Made by a program: the position numbers and the translations under genes
Shown: positions 1-22,284 of the stretch, piece after piece
How positions within the stretch are numbered: the stretch's first letter is position 1
Layout: each line of letters starts with the position of its first letter
Notes under the pieces: generated by a model
What the model was told of the DNA's origin: nothing
Databases searched by the model: none
Seen by the model: the letters and a program-made list of their open reading frames with translations, nothing else
From: Symbiodinium microadriaticum
Taxonomy: Eukaryota > Sar > Dinophyceae > Suessiales > Symbiodiniaceae
Length of the DNA: 64,000 nt
Direction: 5' to 3'
Assembly: GCA_001939145.1 (NCBI GenBank)
Contig: LSRX01000666.1
Coordinates: 1-64,000 of the forward strand

Positions 1-2
1 GT

Positions 3-3000
3 GAATTCAGTTTCTCCACTTGTTTGTCGCTTTTGGAGGAATATTTTTCCGACGCCGCATACCTATCGCCTGCTTGTCGTGATACAGCTATCACTCAGGC
101 GGATGCATACTTTAACCTTGGCGCTTTTGGTTTTGACGATGGCAAGAGAGTCGGCATTTTCCAGCGTACAGAACAATTCTCCGACATTGTTCGCTGTTTG
201 AACTCTTTTCTTCTGCTGCGCTTCCCAGGTGGTTGCTGGTCATCCATTTGTGTCAGCCACAACGTGCGCACGCTTTTACATACAGACGCGGGCAACAAAC
301 CTGGCAGCACCAACTTTACAATTTCGCTTGGCAATTTTTGTGGTGGCGAAATTTGGATATCACCACCCCTGAGCTCATCATCACCTCTTTTTCCGGCCCC
401 CTCAGACTCAAGCTCTAAGGATTTTTCCAGCTCATGTCTGCAACAAGGTGAACTCGTGGACACTTTTGAGACTGCGCTTGCTTTCCCGTGCGAGTATATC
501 CATTGCACCTGTCCCTTCTCAGGTGAACGATGGGTCTTGACCGCTTACAGCTGCCGCGGTCTGGAAACCTTTACGCCAGAGCAGATATCCTATATCCGTT
601 CTCTTGGCTTCCCGCTTGAGGTTTCTACTTCTGCAGCGCTGAAGGAAGACACGGGCTCTGCCGTGCCAGCCAGCCTCCCGGTGCACTCAGGCACTCCAGG
701 TTTTTTCCTGGACATATGTTGTGGCGCCAACGCGCCACTTTCTGAGTGCCTCCGGCAATCCGGTATTCAATGCGTTTGTGTAGATGCACTGGGCTCAGAA
801 CCACTTGACCTGCTGGACGACAGGACTTATGACAGTCTTCTGCGCTTGGCTTTTTCGGGAATAGTTCGCATGGCGCATGCTGCTCCACCTTGTAAGGAGT
901 ACTCTCGCTTGAAGCTTAGGCCAGGCGGCCCACACGCGGTAAGAAGCCCCGACTTTCTCAACGGCTTCCCCGACAACACCCGCTCACAACAACAACGTGT
1001 CGAGGTTAGTCAGAAGCTTATGTACCGATCAGTTTGCATCCTACGTGCGGTCTTCGCTTCAGGTGGCCATGCTTCACTAGAGTCACTAGAGCAGCCCACG
1101 AATTCCATGGCCTGGCTTGAACCTTTCGTCCAAGACTTTCTCTCCGAGGTGCAGGCTACGCTTTCTGTGATCCCAGCATGCACAGTCGGTGTTGATGTTG
1201 CAAAGCAGTGGCTCTTTGCTTCCAGCTTTGCGCCGATTCAGCAACTCGCAGGGACCTGCTCCCACACAGGCCAGCACCAATCTGTCATAGGTACTCGCGA
1301 CGAACAAGGACACTTTCTTTCTCAACGTACAGCAGAATATCCCTCAGCTTTGGCATCACGCTATTGCAATATTGTATCTCCACTTTTTGAGGGGTACCTG
1401 ATACACGAGTGCTCCAGCTTCTGTGCGCTCAGGTTTGCCTTGCAGTGCATTCCACGCAAGGAAAGAACTGCTCCCCCTTTTGGGGTGCAGGATGGAGGCG
1501 GAATCTACTCCACACCTGACTGGTCCCACGGACCAAGGTACCAATCTGATCTGCTTTCCGAACTGCGCAAGGAGTGGCAGCAATGGCTGTTGGAAAAACA
1601 TGTTCCTGCAAGGCTTGCCCAGCATGTGGCAAACCACTGCGAGCAGCCACTTTTTACTGAAGACGAGACTGCTTGGTTACAACAATCTTTCAAGCGCTTT
1701 TCTGACAAGTATTCTACTTCTCAGGACTGGTATTTTTCTGTTCCACCTGGTCAGCCTTACTGCTTGTCCGCTTTATCGCGGTTAAGCCACCTTATCGCAG
1801 ATAAAGACACTTCGCTTTTTCCTGCGCTGATGCAAGGTGTACCCACTGGCTTCGACAAAGACATACCCCGCAGCCACACACTGCGGCCTCGGCGCGAATC
1901 TGATGTGGATGAAGGTCACGAACTGTTGATCTGTGAGGGTAACTGGAAAGGTGCTGAGGAAGATCCCGCTTTGCTCCAACAGCTGATCGATGAAGAGCTG
2001 GAGGCAGGCTTTCTCGAGGTCGTTCCAGATTTGGAAACCGCTTTCCGCCGCTGGGGCAAAGAGCGTGTGGCTGTGGGCAAAGTTAACATAGTTAAAGCTC
2101 CCGGCCGCTCTCCCCGCTTAGTGGTGGACAACAGCATTTGCAACACAAACCACTGCTGTCATGTTCTCGAGCAGTTCAGCATGCCCAGCTTGCAGGATAT
2201 TCAATCCTCCTTCCCACTTCGGGAAGACAACGAGGAGGTTCAGGGCTTCAGCTTAGATGTCAAAGGAGTCCGTAAGACCTCGCGTGTACGTGAGCAGGAT
2301 ATCGGTCTCTTGGGTATACGGCAGCAGGAACGCCTGCTTTTTTACAAGGTCTGTCCATTTGGGGCCACTTTTTCGAGCCACTGGTTCGCCAGACTGGGAG
2401 GCTTTTTTACGCGCTGCCTTCACCTGCTTATTTGGCTCTCTCATGTACTACTTCTTTATGTAGATGATCTGCTTCTTTTCCAGAACAGCAAGGTCCTGCC
2501 GCTTTCTTCTGCTCTGACTCTGGCATTCTGCGCTTGCTTCAAGATCCCACTTTCGTGGAAGAAGTTGCAAATGGGTCAGACAATCACTTGGATAGGTTGG
2601 GAAATCAATCTATCATCCGCTTGCTTCTCACTTCCGGAAGCCAAGCGTAATAAACTTCATGAGCTTGTTTCTGAGTGCCTTCGTCATCGTCGGATCTCGC
2701 GCAAACAACTGGATAAGTTGCTCGGCCTCTTGCAGTGGATACTTCATGGCATGCCCACTTTGAGGCCATGGCTTTCTTCTTTGTACGATGACATGCACAG
2801 ACCCCTTGGTACCAACGTCCGTGTCAACCCCACTTCGTGGATGGGCATTGGCTCCCACCTTGATGAGGAGCTGCGCTTTACAACATCACCCCCTGGCACC
2901 GCTATAAGCACAGGTGCCAAGCTTCTTTCTGCCCGACACGTTGATTTGAACACCAAGGCAGACCTGGTCAAGGTGCCTGTGAGCACCAAGCGCATCTGGA

Positions 3001-3740
3001 TGCGCGTGGCAGACCCAACTTCGCCACGACGCAAACTTTGCCCAGACAGTTTCGATGTTCTGCGCTTTTTCCAGCACCTGAGCTCAGTCGAGTGGCGACC
3101 TCGCCCACTTAGACCACCAGCTTTGGTTTTGGTGGAGACCGCTGCTGACGCTTTTGGCAAGGGAAACCACTGTGGCATTGGCGGCTGGCTGCGATTCCCA
3201 AGTGGCCGCACCATCTGGTTTTCCCAGCTTTTCGAGGTGCAACAAGTTACAGCTTTGGGTATTCCTGTTCAGAGCGATGCCAACCTTGACATTTCCAGCT
3301 ACGAAACCCTGGCACAATGCATTCTGCTCGCTTTCTGGAAGTGCTCAGGAGCCGGTCGCTTGGCTTTAAAGCTGCCCGCTCTTAGTGACAACAGTGGGGC
3401 TGAAGCTGTCTGTAACAAGCTTTACACCTCCAAAGCACTTCTTAATCTTTTTGTTCGTAAGCTTTGCATGTGGTCTGCACTTTCTGGTATTTCTCTAGAA
3501 TGCAGCCACATCGCTGGCGAGAAAAACGACGACGCGGACTTCCTTTCACGCTGGAATGGAGATGCATCCACTTTGCCCAGCCGCTTTCGCACTGAGGACA
3601 GATTCGCGATCGATCTGCCTGCTTTCTGGAATGTTGCATTTTCCGTTTCGATTTTTCCGCCACAGGCCAAGCTTTTGTGGAAGCTCCCGGCTGCTTACAC
3701 GCTTGGCCCAACTTCTACAAAGCCAAGCAAACAGCTTTAG
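3..3740 (+). mobile_element. Retroelement polyprotein (2OG-Fe(II) dioxygenase-like, methyltransferase-like, reverse transcriptase, RNase H), 5'-cut by window edge
   Basis: An intronless frame open from the window edge to TAG at 3738-3740; the in-frame TTG at 24 is not a plausible start, so the N terminus lies upstream. Seen in order: (1) an H-x-D pair (codons 279 and 285) in 'LLHTDAGN', then 'GNFCGGEIW', then a distal His at 501 and Arg at 528 in 'IHCTCPFSGERW'. This is the HxD...H...R layout of 2-oxoglutarate/Fe(II) dioxygenases and recalls TET/JBP proteins. (2) A Rossmann-type SAM motif 'FFLDICCGANAPLS' (from 702) and 'APPCKEYS' with its Cys at 891, like motif IV of C5-cytosine methyltransferases; the ENV motif is replaced by 'LEQP'. 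(3) Reverse transcriptase with catalytic Asp at 2256 ('SLDVKG') and 'YVDD' at 2457-2468. (4) RNase H-like 'SDNSGAEAV' (Asp 3387) and a late 'H-I-A-G-E-K-N-D-D-A-D' block. Dinoflagellate retroelements carrying DNA methyltransferases are known; the dioxygenase assignment is my inference. No integrase or tyrosine recombinase is visible here. The frame has no stop, so it may be a recent copy. Confidence 0.88.
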
Positions 3741-5009
3741 CATTTCCTCTACTCGCTTTCTTTTCTGGGCAGTACCGCGTTGCTGCGAGTTTCGGCTTGC
3801 CAGTTTCTAGCCCGGGCTTTTCGTGACTGCAGCAGCTTGCTTCTGAACGGCTCCGCTTCCGGCCGAAGGCCTGCAGCCGCAGACGGACAGCAGTCACTTT
3901 CCGGCAAGCCGAAACAAAAAGGAGAGCAGTGCGAGTCTTGTCATGTTCTTCTTCAGTTGCATGCTTCCGTACTTCCGCTTTGTTCTACTGCTCGCAACAG
4001 CTAGCCTTGGTGTTAGTTGCGTGGTGTAGGACTTTCCATGAACGTAGCGGAACGTAGCATCTCTTCCAGACTGCAATCAGCGTTCCGCTGCTCTTCCAGA
4101 CTGCGCTCTGGTCGACTTCCTCCGGATTTTGCCTAAAATTCGCCGAGTGTCTGTTCGGACCCGAAACTGGACTACGTTGCAGTATTGAGTCGAATCGAGC
4201 TACGAGGTCCGTCCCGAATTTTAAAATCCCGATTCACACAACAGGGTTGTGAGAGAGAGCTCGAAGATGTTGAAAGCAGTCGGTGCTGACGGGCAACAGA
4301 CCACTGTGCCCCGCGTGCTCGAAAAAACCACCTTATCTTGATGTAGTTTTTGTTCGCTTGTGTTTACGATGTCCATCGACAAGCACTTAGTTTTTCCTGG
4401 GGGCGAAACAACCCCACCTCAGGTGTTGTTTCCCGTGCAGGGGCGGGACCGAGGAGCTTGCTGTTTTGACGCAGTCTTCGGGTGCAGGTTGCGTTTGCTA
4501 ACAACAGGTTCTGGTTCGGCGAGTTTGTGTCGCGCTGGGCTGGTTGGGGAGGAACCTCCACGTTGTGCTCAAGATCACATGTGTCTGTTTTCGTCTGTAT
4601 GAAAACACTTCTTACCTTGACAGTTTGCTATTTGTAACACAACAAGTGAGTCTAACTTGAATCGGTTCGCTTGGCCTTCCATGCATTTGCTGCATGGCAG
4701 GATTCCTTGAAGGGTCAGAGAAAATACGGCCAAAATACACGGCATATTTGGACACGAGTTGGGCTTAACATCGTGAAGCCCATTGATTTGTGGATTGTTC
4801 TTCTCTCAATGTCACCTGGCTCCGCAGCAGAGGAGGTTGGATTTGGCAGTAGCAGACTCTACAACGCGGGATAAGTGGTTCGTGTGCAGAGTCGGTTGCT
4901 TGCTTGCATACAACTATGTGCGAGAGGGAAGTTCATTGCAATTTTCATGTGATTGTGTGGATGCCTCGCAGGATTCAAAAGTGATATTGCGCCAGCATTC
5001 GAGGTCACC
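3741..5009. other. Retroelement 3' flank and intergenic spacer
   Basis: No gene recognised. The 14-mer CTCTTCCAGACTGC occurs twice about 30 bp apart near 4060-4110, and GAACGTAGC is tandemly doubled just before it. These may belong to the 3' untranslated end of the upstream retroelement. No poly(A) tail or clear terminal repeat partner is visible. The last few hundred bases would hold the 5' untranslated region of the GAPDH-enolase gene; 'CATTCGAG|GTCACC' just before 5010 could be an untranslated-region intron acceptor. Confidence 0.5.
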
Positions 5010-7114
<2,105 letters not shown>

Positions 7115-7226
7115 GCTCGCACAGAATTCATTTTTGTAGAAGATGCCACGAACGTGTGAGGAGTCGAAGCAGTGGGGAACGGGGGAAGTCGCAATGATCA
7201 GGAAGCTAAAGCGTGCATGTTGCTAG
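7115..7226 (+). other. Fusion-junction intron between GAPDH and enolase (GC-AG)
   Basis: A 112-bp intron starting GCTCGC and ending TGCTAG. Removing it joins '...CACATGGCACAG' (ends 7114) to 'GTTGATGGCATC' (from 7227) at a codon boundary, giving GAPDH C-terminal 'DLACHMAQ' followed by linker 'VDGIIPPPAV' and enolase 'IQSIKAREIFDSRGNP'. If the intron is retained, GAPDH ends 15 codons later at 7159, so splicing of this intron could decide between a stand-alone GAPDH and the fusion. A transcriptional fusion of GAPDH and enolase has been reported in dinoflagellates, which supports reading the two as one gene. Confidence 0.88.
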
Positions 7227-17546
<10,320 letters not shown>

Positions 17547-18995
17547 GTGATTGACATGGATCTTTTGTAAGCAATCGTCATTTGCGAGGCCGTGTATGCT
17601 GGGGAGAAGTTTCGCAACCCTTCCGCCTAGACTCTGAGCACAACATGCTTTTCCGTCCTTGAAGCCTTGAGCAGCGCCTGCAAATACTTCCAATGAGTGC
17701 ACGCGCTGTTCGTTCTCGATGCACATATGCTTTCTGTTTGACGACTCTGGTCCAGGAGGTTCTTGTTTGTCTAGTGAAAGACATAAATGTTGGCCAAGTT
17801 GAATCACCGGTGAGGTTGTTGTGCTGGACCCGTGACTTCGTTTAAAAAGATCGGCCAGTCAAGCAATAAACCTACATCTTCGTGTGTCCAATTCCATACT
17901 TTATCACACTCGCCCGCGGGCGGGCGTGTTGCTCCTTGCCTTGCACGTTTGTGAACAACAAGTGCTGGCCTGTGATTTTCACTCCCTGCATTCTGCTTGC
18001 TCGAACTTGAGCGTACTTGTTCATGGAGAACTCCCTGCCTTGTGGTGATCTAGACTTAGCTCCCTTTCATTCAGACGCGCATCACATGACTGTATGTGGC
18101 TTCGTGTGCTCCTGCAGACTTGCCACCTTCTGGTAGGGAAAAAGATGCGCCCGCACGGCCTGTCCAGGTTTCTGGCATCGAGAAACAAATCGTCAGAGTG
18201 GCCCAACGATGACTGTCTGCTTCAGGTCTCGAGATGATGAGTCCAACCGCAGGGGAGCAAAGATGCCGTGTTAGTTTGGCAGCCTACGAGGTTAGCTACC
18301 GATTGCATGCTAGACTCGAGCATATGAGAGGACAGTTTTGTGGCACGAAGTTGATTTTCCGACACCCTTCTATTCCCGATGGTGTAACTCTTCGAAGTGG
18401 CTTTGTTGAAGCCATGCCTCGCCGGAATCCCAGAGTAGTCAAACTGCACGCTATCTGGTGGCGACTTGTCCAGCGCATCCCATTTCCCGTTCGACTCCTT
18501 GGCATCAAAGGTGTGGTGCCACACCTTGGCAAAGACGTAAACTTCGAGGTGGGCGAGACGAAAGCAGCCCAGCTCTCGACTTGGGTGTTGCCTCAGGCCT
18601 TCTGTTCGGCGTTTGCGGAGCGTCAGGTTGTGTTTGTGCTCCTGCCTGAGCACTGGTCCAGTTGATGCAGCTGTCGGTGGTACTTCCCAAGACAGCCACA
18701 GGCGTTCTGCAGAGCGGCAGGCAAGAAAACCTAGGACAAGGCGAGTGCAAACCTCGATGACCCGTCGGCGCAGCCAGTGATGTGTAGAGCGAGCCAATGT
18801 GCTGCAGGCGACAGCGCATCGGACTATCTCTGCTGCGGCAATTGTACTCGGCCCGGCGCCCAGCAGCTCTGCACTTTCAGTTGCACGACAAATTCGCGAG
18901 TTGCAAGTTGCATGGCATGCTACTAATGATACACATCTGCCTAGCAATAGCACTTCGATTATCTTCACTTTGCGAGCAAGACACTTTGATACAAC
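17547..18995. other. Spacer downstream of the fusion gene
   Basis: No recognised gene. It should contain the 3' untranslated region of the GAPDH-enolase transcript. Open frames on the minus strand here carry no recognisable domain. Confidence 0.5.
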
Positions 18996-19017
18996 CTCGC
19001 GGCCATTTTGGCTTAAG
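18996..19017 (+). other. Relic spliced-leader sequence
   Basis: These 22 bases match the dinoflagellate spliced leader at 18 of the 21 defined positions, including an unbroken GCCATTTTGGCT core and the closing AAG. Seven bases later (19021-19027) the end of the leader recurs as GCTTAAG, as expected when a mature mRNA carrying an older truncated leader is trans-spliced, reverse transcribed and reinserted. Any retroposed gene would lie downstream on the + strand. Confidence 0.72.
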
Positions 19018-19084
19018 TATGCTTAAGCGCTGGTTTTGTGTTTAGTTTGTGCTGTGCCCTGTTGCTGTTCTCCTGCTGCGAGCC

Positions 19085-20300
19085 ATGAGCATCTCCCCTC
19101 ACGCTATTTTGGTTCGCCGTCTACGAAGTGCCGCGAGCAGTGACAATGATACCCTGTCCGCTGCCTTTCGAGTGCTTCCTGAGCAGGAGCTTTTGAACCT
19201 TTCTACCGCGCCAGGAGGTGGGTCAGGAGCGGCATCATGGTTACCACAGCGACGGCTCCAGTGAGTTTGACGTTGGGCCTCACGAAAGCGCTGCTGCAAC
19301 TGGGGTCGTTATTGCTGACCTGCTGGACCTGTCCTGACACTGCCCATGGCCTTGTGGGCGATGACGAATTGCCTGCTGAAGCACACTCAGGAGCCGTCCT
19401 TGGACGACGACAATGTCCCTGTGCGAGACCTGCCTCCATGGGATTGCGGATGATTTTCCTTAGCCTCTGCCTGGTCAGCTTGCCGCTCGTGCTCCCACTG
19501 TGTCTGCGCCTCCTGAACTCGGTACTGCTCCCTCTGTGACTGAGTCGTCGAGGCTCTGGCGGCAGGGCAGGCCCTGCAGCCCAGACACCTGTCGTTGTTG
19601 TGGCGGCTGCACCAATGTCTGTGCCTGCGGCGCAGCAGTGCCGTCTTGACCAGCACGGCTTTGCAAGTCAGCCCTTTGCTGTCGCCTCTGATGCTTTGCC
19701 CAGCAATATTTGGCCGCTTAGGTATCGCTTGCCCAAGGTGCTTGTTGATCACGGGCATGAGCTTTCTGGTTTCTGCGGGCACTGCAGTCATCGCTGCACG
19801 CGTGCTGTTTCCTCAATCAGCCGGAAGTCTTACAAGAACCGCTACTGTCATGATTGCCGGCCTTGAGCGTCAGTTTTCTTTTCCTGGTGAGCGCGAGGGC
19901 CTCTGCCATAGAGCTTGTCTGCTGGCCTTGCTGCTTTGCCTGACTCTGATGCCCCCCGTGGGTCGCCGCCACTGGGCAGCTGCTAAAATGAACAGCTTGA
20001 GCCTCGATTCTGCGGGCACCTCCTTGACTTGCTGCAGCTTTTTCTTGATTCCTGGCGGGTTCTGCGTGGTCACTGTCGTCTTTGAGCCATCGCTGGATGA
20101 CGAGAGCAGCAGCTGCAGTGGTTCCGAGTTTGCTTGTGAGGACGCTGTGATGATGCTGATCAACAAATTGCGGCTGCACTTCACTTCCTGGAGAATTTGC
20201 TTGGGTGGTTTTCGGTGTGGCCAGGAACAAGTCCTCAAAACTGCAGCACGTCTTGAAGCAGGACAAGGGACGTCTCCTGTGTGGCAAGCTGTTCACTGAC
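19085..20300 (+). CDS. Possible gene downstream of the spliced-leader relic (unrecognised, exons not resolved)
   Basis: ATG 19085 opens 'MSISPHAILVRRLRSAASS', running as coding-like sequence to about 19210. A second coding-like stretch at about 19350-19445 reads 'KHTQEPSLDDDNVPVRDL' and 'PPWDCG'. That acidic 'LDDDxV...LPPWD' segment loosely recalls the region before the first transmembrane domain of ABCC transporters, and later frames are Leu-rich, but the complementary strand of the Leu-rich part is equally open and polar. I could not join these pieces by AG|G junctions, so the gene model and any function are unproven. Confidence 0.22.
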
Positions 20301-21555
20301 AACTTCGCTGTTAGCGCCCCCGTAAATGGTTGTGCCTTTTTCTGCCGCACAGTCTAATTGTGTAGTGCCGGGGACGCGGTATCATCTCAGGCATCCGTTC
20401 ACTTGCACTGCATAGGATACCCTTGCAGCTTCGGCCTCTGTTTTGCAGCACCTGACTGAACCAGCTGGAGTTGTGCCCCACGTCTGTAAAAAAGGGAGTC
20501 CGCATGCCATGCGTGTTGCTCAGTAGAGCGCTTGCGTGAAATGTACCGGTAGGACTGTCAACAGCGACTTTTTATCGGGATATACAAAAGCCGTGTTGCT
20601 GTCCAGAATCACAGTCAGATGACTCGTAGTTTTCCACCCACACACACACATCCGCGCTACTGCACGATTCATATTGCATCGTATACGTGGGCGACTTTTC
20701 ACACCAGAGGTTGGCATGCCCACGTCTTCACGACCGAGATATGTCAGAGTCATGTGGCACGCCGCTGTCTATTGAAGCTGCTCGAACCCCCACGAAGCAG
20801 CCGGTGACAATCCGTAGTCCTGGCACAAGACGGTTGTCGTGTCAGGACATGGCAAGTGTGCGAAGCATACGAAGCATTCTGCCAGCTAGTCTTGCTTTCT
20901 TCTGCTTCAATGTCTGCACAGGCAGGACGCTTGCTGAGAGTGCGAGTCACCAGTGCTTTTTGCGGTTGTCTGTCTGTGCGCGAAAGAGTGGTTTCGTGGC
21001 AGTTGGAAGGAGAATTGACCTGCGATGTGCAGACGCAATCAGAAATCGAGAAGATAGAGCTGCGCGAGCTTGAAGAGACATGCCGCATTCAATTTCCCTT
21101 GTTCATCAACTTGACCGCAGCATTCCCAAGGACACCAACGTGGAGTTACTCCAAACTGCACTCGCGGTGGCTCCTTCGCAACTAGTGACCTGCTTCGCCG
21201 AGCAGTCTTCATGATGCTTTGCCGGACTGTTCTGCCTGTGAGTCCCGGCACAGCGTGGACAGATACTCATTGTACTGTGTAGTGATCTGCACGTGGTATC
21301 ACACCTGGCGATTGGTGCAATTGCGGTAGCAAGGGACCTGCCCAACTCAGTCAAAGGCAGCCAGTTACTCACAGGGATGGTTTTACTACACAGCGACTGG
21401 CAGAGAGACTCAGGTCACAAGGCTTGAGCGCAAGTCGCAAGAGGTGTATGCACCACACTGGTGCTACACAATCAGCGCGGCGAGCTCACTTGATCCTGCT
21501 GCAGAGCATGTAGCGTTTCTCGAAGAGTTTTTCCTTCGTGCGAAAGCCCAGGACT

Positions 21556-22284
21556 ATGTCCGCAGCAGCATCGCCGCCTGCAATGGCGGAGTTGGAAGCT
21601 GCATTTGTATGGGACCCCAAGTCTGCGGAAGCTGGGGGCCATTCCCTCCCGGATCCTGGCAGGCGTATTCCTATTCCTGTTGCGCCTGTCATCCTGGCGT
21701 TCAGCAGCCAGCCACACCCACGGCACCTGTGCCTGCTTCGACTCCTGCCCAGGCTACACGGGACAACCGGATGAATGTAGATAGATTCGCAATCCTCATG
21801 AGAAAGAAAAAGCTTTAACTTAGTGAAGCGATTTCACAAATTTGTCCCGTGAGATGTTTTGTGTCAGCATTGGGACCAGGCGGTGCCACCAGCTTCAGGG
21901 GCTCCACAAGCTCCTGGCGACTCGAAAGCCAACGCCAGTGCATGCGCAGCGCACAGGGCCTGTGCTGATCTTCGCCTTGATGGCTCCTGCTGTCCGTCTG
22001 CTGATGGAACATACCTTGGCTGCTGTGACACTGCCTCCATGGCACAGCTGGATGCTGCCGCACTGGACAAAACTTCGATGCCCATCCCGGCGTGGTGTGC
22101 CGAGATGTCAAGGCAAACCAGAGAAAATAGTGCTCCTTGGCCTCAGATCTTCAACAGTTTTTATCGGGTTCATAGAAGGGGTTTTGTATCTGGTTCGTAC
22201 TTGTTGACTTGTTGCAGCCAAGCCACCATGCACCTCATCCGGGCCCAGCAGCTGCGCCTGCATCAGCAAGACTGCTTGTGGTGA
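21556..22284 (+). CDS. Possible gene with a Cys-rich 'CCPxxDG' motif
   Basis: ATG 21556 opens 'MSAAASPPAMAELEAAFVW', coding-like to about 21680. Further on, 21931-22030 encodes 'ACAAHRACADLRLDGSCCPS' followed directly by 'ADGTYLGCCD'. The spacing C-x5-C-x8-CCP-x3-G-x3-CC resembles a short Cys-rich motif that I recall from many predicted dinoflagellate proteins; I cannot name a function. The two pieces are in different frames and would need at least one intron. Existence of the Cys motif is solid; the gene boundaries are not. Confidence 0.33.

Noticed and set aside
24..26. TTG at 24 as the start of the retroelement protein
   Set aside because: The frame is open back to the window edge and TTG starts are not expected here; the protein simply begins outside the window.
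7139..7159. TGA 7157-7159 as the end of an independent GAPDH gene
   Set aside because: It lies 43 bases inside a typical GC-AG intron whose removal fuses the frame exactly to enolase; the fused reading agrees with the known dinoflagellate fusion. It remains possible as an alternative product only.
18490..18540. Actin exon on the minus strand ('KVWHHTF')
   Set aside because: Seven residues resemble the actin KIWHHTF motif, but no other actin sequence occurs on either side and the next residues do not fit.
19387..20350. Gln/Glu-rich minus-strand gene
   Set aside because: It is open and polar, but its complement is equally open; composition of CAG/CTG-rich DNA explains both, and no junctions or domains favour the minus strand.
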